From the NCBI GenBank assembly GCA_032250585.1, contig JAVVFH010000066.1, forward strand, positions 1 through 15,087: a DNA stretch of 15,087 nt, read 5' to 3'. The number at the start of each line of letters is the position of its first letter. Positions within the stretch are counted from its first letter, which is position 1. The notes under the pieces are model-generated. The model did not search any database, was not told where the DNA came from, and worked only from the letters and a program-made list of their open reading frames with translations. The DNA comes from JAVVFH01 sp032250585. GTDB lineage: Bacteria > Pseudomonadota > Gammaproteobacteria > Xanthomonadales > SZUA-36. The translations under genes and the position numbers were made by a program. This document shows positions 14,841 through 15,087 of the stretch, one piece after another.

Positions 14841-15087
14841 TCACTTCCATTCGAACACCTCAACGGTATAACCGCCGGGGTCTTCGACCAGAAAGCCATG
14901 GACAAAACCCTGGCTCTTCGACTTATCGAGGTGCTTGATGAATTTCACTTCTTTCTGCTTGAGATGGTCGTACCAGCTTTCGACATCGTCAGTAACGACG
15001 CTCAACATGACGGGCTTATCATCGCTTGTCTTGTGGAACCCCCGCGATTCGTCTACCAGCCCAACCGAGGACGTGGACGTGATGGCG
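14841..15087 (-). CDS. VOC/glyoxalase-fold protein, C-terminal part (cut by window edge)
   Basis: Only the last 81 residues are in the window; the gene enters from the right edge and ends with TGA at 14841-14843. The visible part fits the second beta-alpha-beta-beta-beta unit of vicinal-oxygen-chelate proteins: MLSVVTDDVESWYDHLKQKEVKF (strand-helix), then GFVHGFLVEDPGGYTVEVFEWK. The DPGGY turn and the terminal strand glutamate (VEVFEW) are characteristic, and that glutamate is usually a metal ligand. The family includes glyoxalases, extradiol dioxygenases and resistance proteins, so the reaction cannot be named from this part. It is in the same direction as the TonB receptor, 66 nt upstream, and may belong to the same transcript. 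Confidence 0.8.
   Translation of the reverse strand, partial: AITSTSSVGLVDESRGFHKTSDDKPVMLSVVTDDVESWYDHLKQKEVKFIKHLDKSKSQGFVHGFLVEDPGGYTVEVFEWK

Overview
The window is about 15 kb of GC-rich DNA with an outer-membrane-dominated gene content: two long TonB-dependent receptors, a TRAP transporter, a TPR-sulfotransferase and a secreted amidohydrolase. This mix, and the style of the receptor plug domains, suggests a Gram-negative proteobacterium, most likely a marine or soil gammaproteobacterium. No rRNA, tRNA or taxonomic marker gene is present, so the organism is an inference from gene content only.

Left half (1-7096): a small hotdog thioesterase on the minus strand (70-483) diverges from a 685-residue TPR-sulfotransferase on the plus strand (665-2722). 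A recognisable sigma70-type promoter serves each direction. The sulfotransferase converges on a beta-propeller-like protein of unknown function (2754-3728, minus). That gene diverges in turn from a TonB-dependent receptor with an unusual cysteine-containing plug (3904-6432, plus). An 87-bp element made of two perfect 31-nt inverted arms (6433-6519) is wedged between the receptor stop codon and the ATG of an aspartyl/asparaginyl beta-hydroxylase-like 2-oxoglutarate oxygenase (6524-7096). Sulfotransferase, propeller, receptor and hydroxylase could form one functional neighbourhood acting on a peptide or other exported substrate, but that is inference.

Right half (7220-15087): every gene lies on the minus strand. 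Read in transcription order they are the C-terminal part of a VOC/glyoxalase-fold protein (window edge), a second TonB-dependent receptor (14774-12531), a TRAP transporter encoded as dctP, dctQ and dctM with overlapping start/stop codons (12329-9542), an SRPBCC-fold protein (9530-9051) and a YtcJ-like amidohydrolase with an N-terminal export signal (8989-7220). The arrangement reads as an uptake-and-hydrolysis unit: the outer-membrane receptor admits a substrate, the exported amidohydrolase cleaves it, the TRAP system imports a carboxylate product, and the VOC and SRPBCC proteins act on intermediates. The substrate cannot be read from the sequence. A 201-nt gap with a 14-bp perfect hairpin separates the receptor from dctP and may divide the unit into two transcripts.

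No stretch longer than about 200 nt lacks a gene. The intergenic pieces hold the promoters, palindromes, the inverted-repeat element and the terminator-like hairpins listed below. I see no CRISPR array, tRNA, rRNA, insertion-sequence transposase or phage gene.
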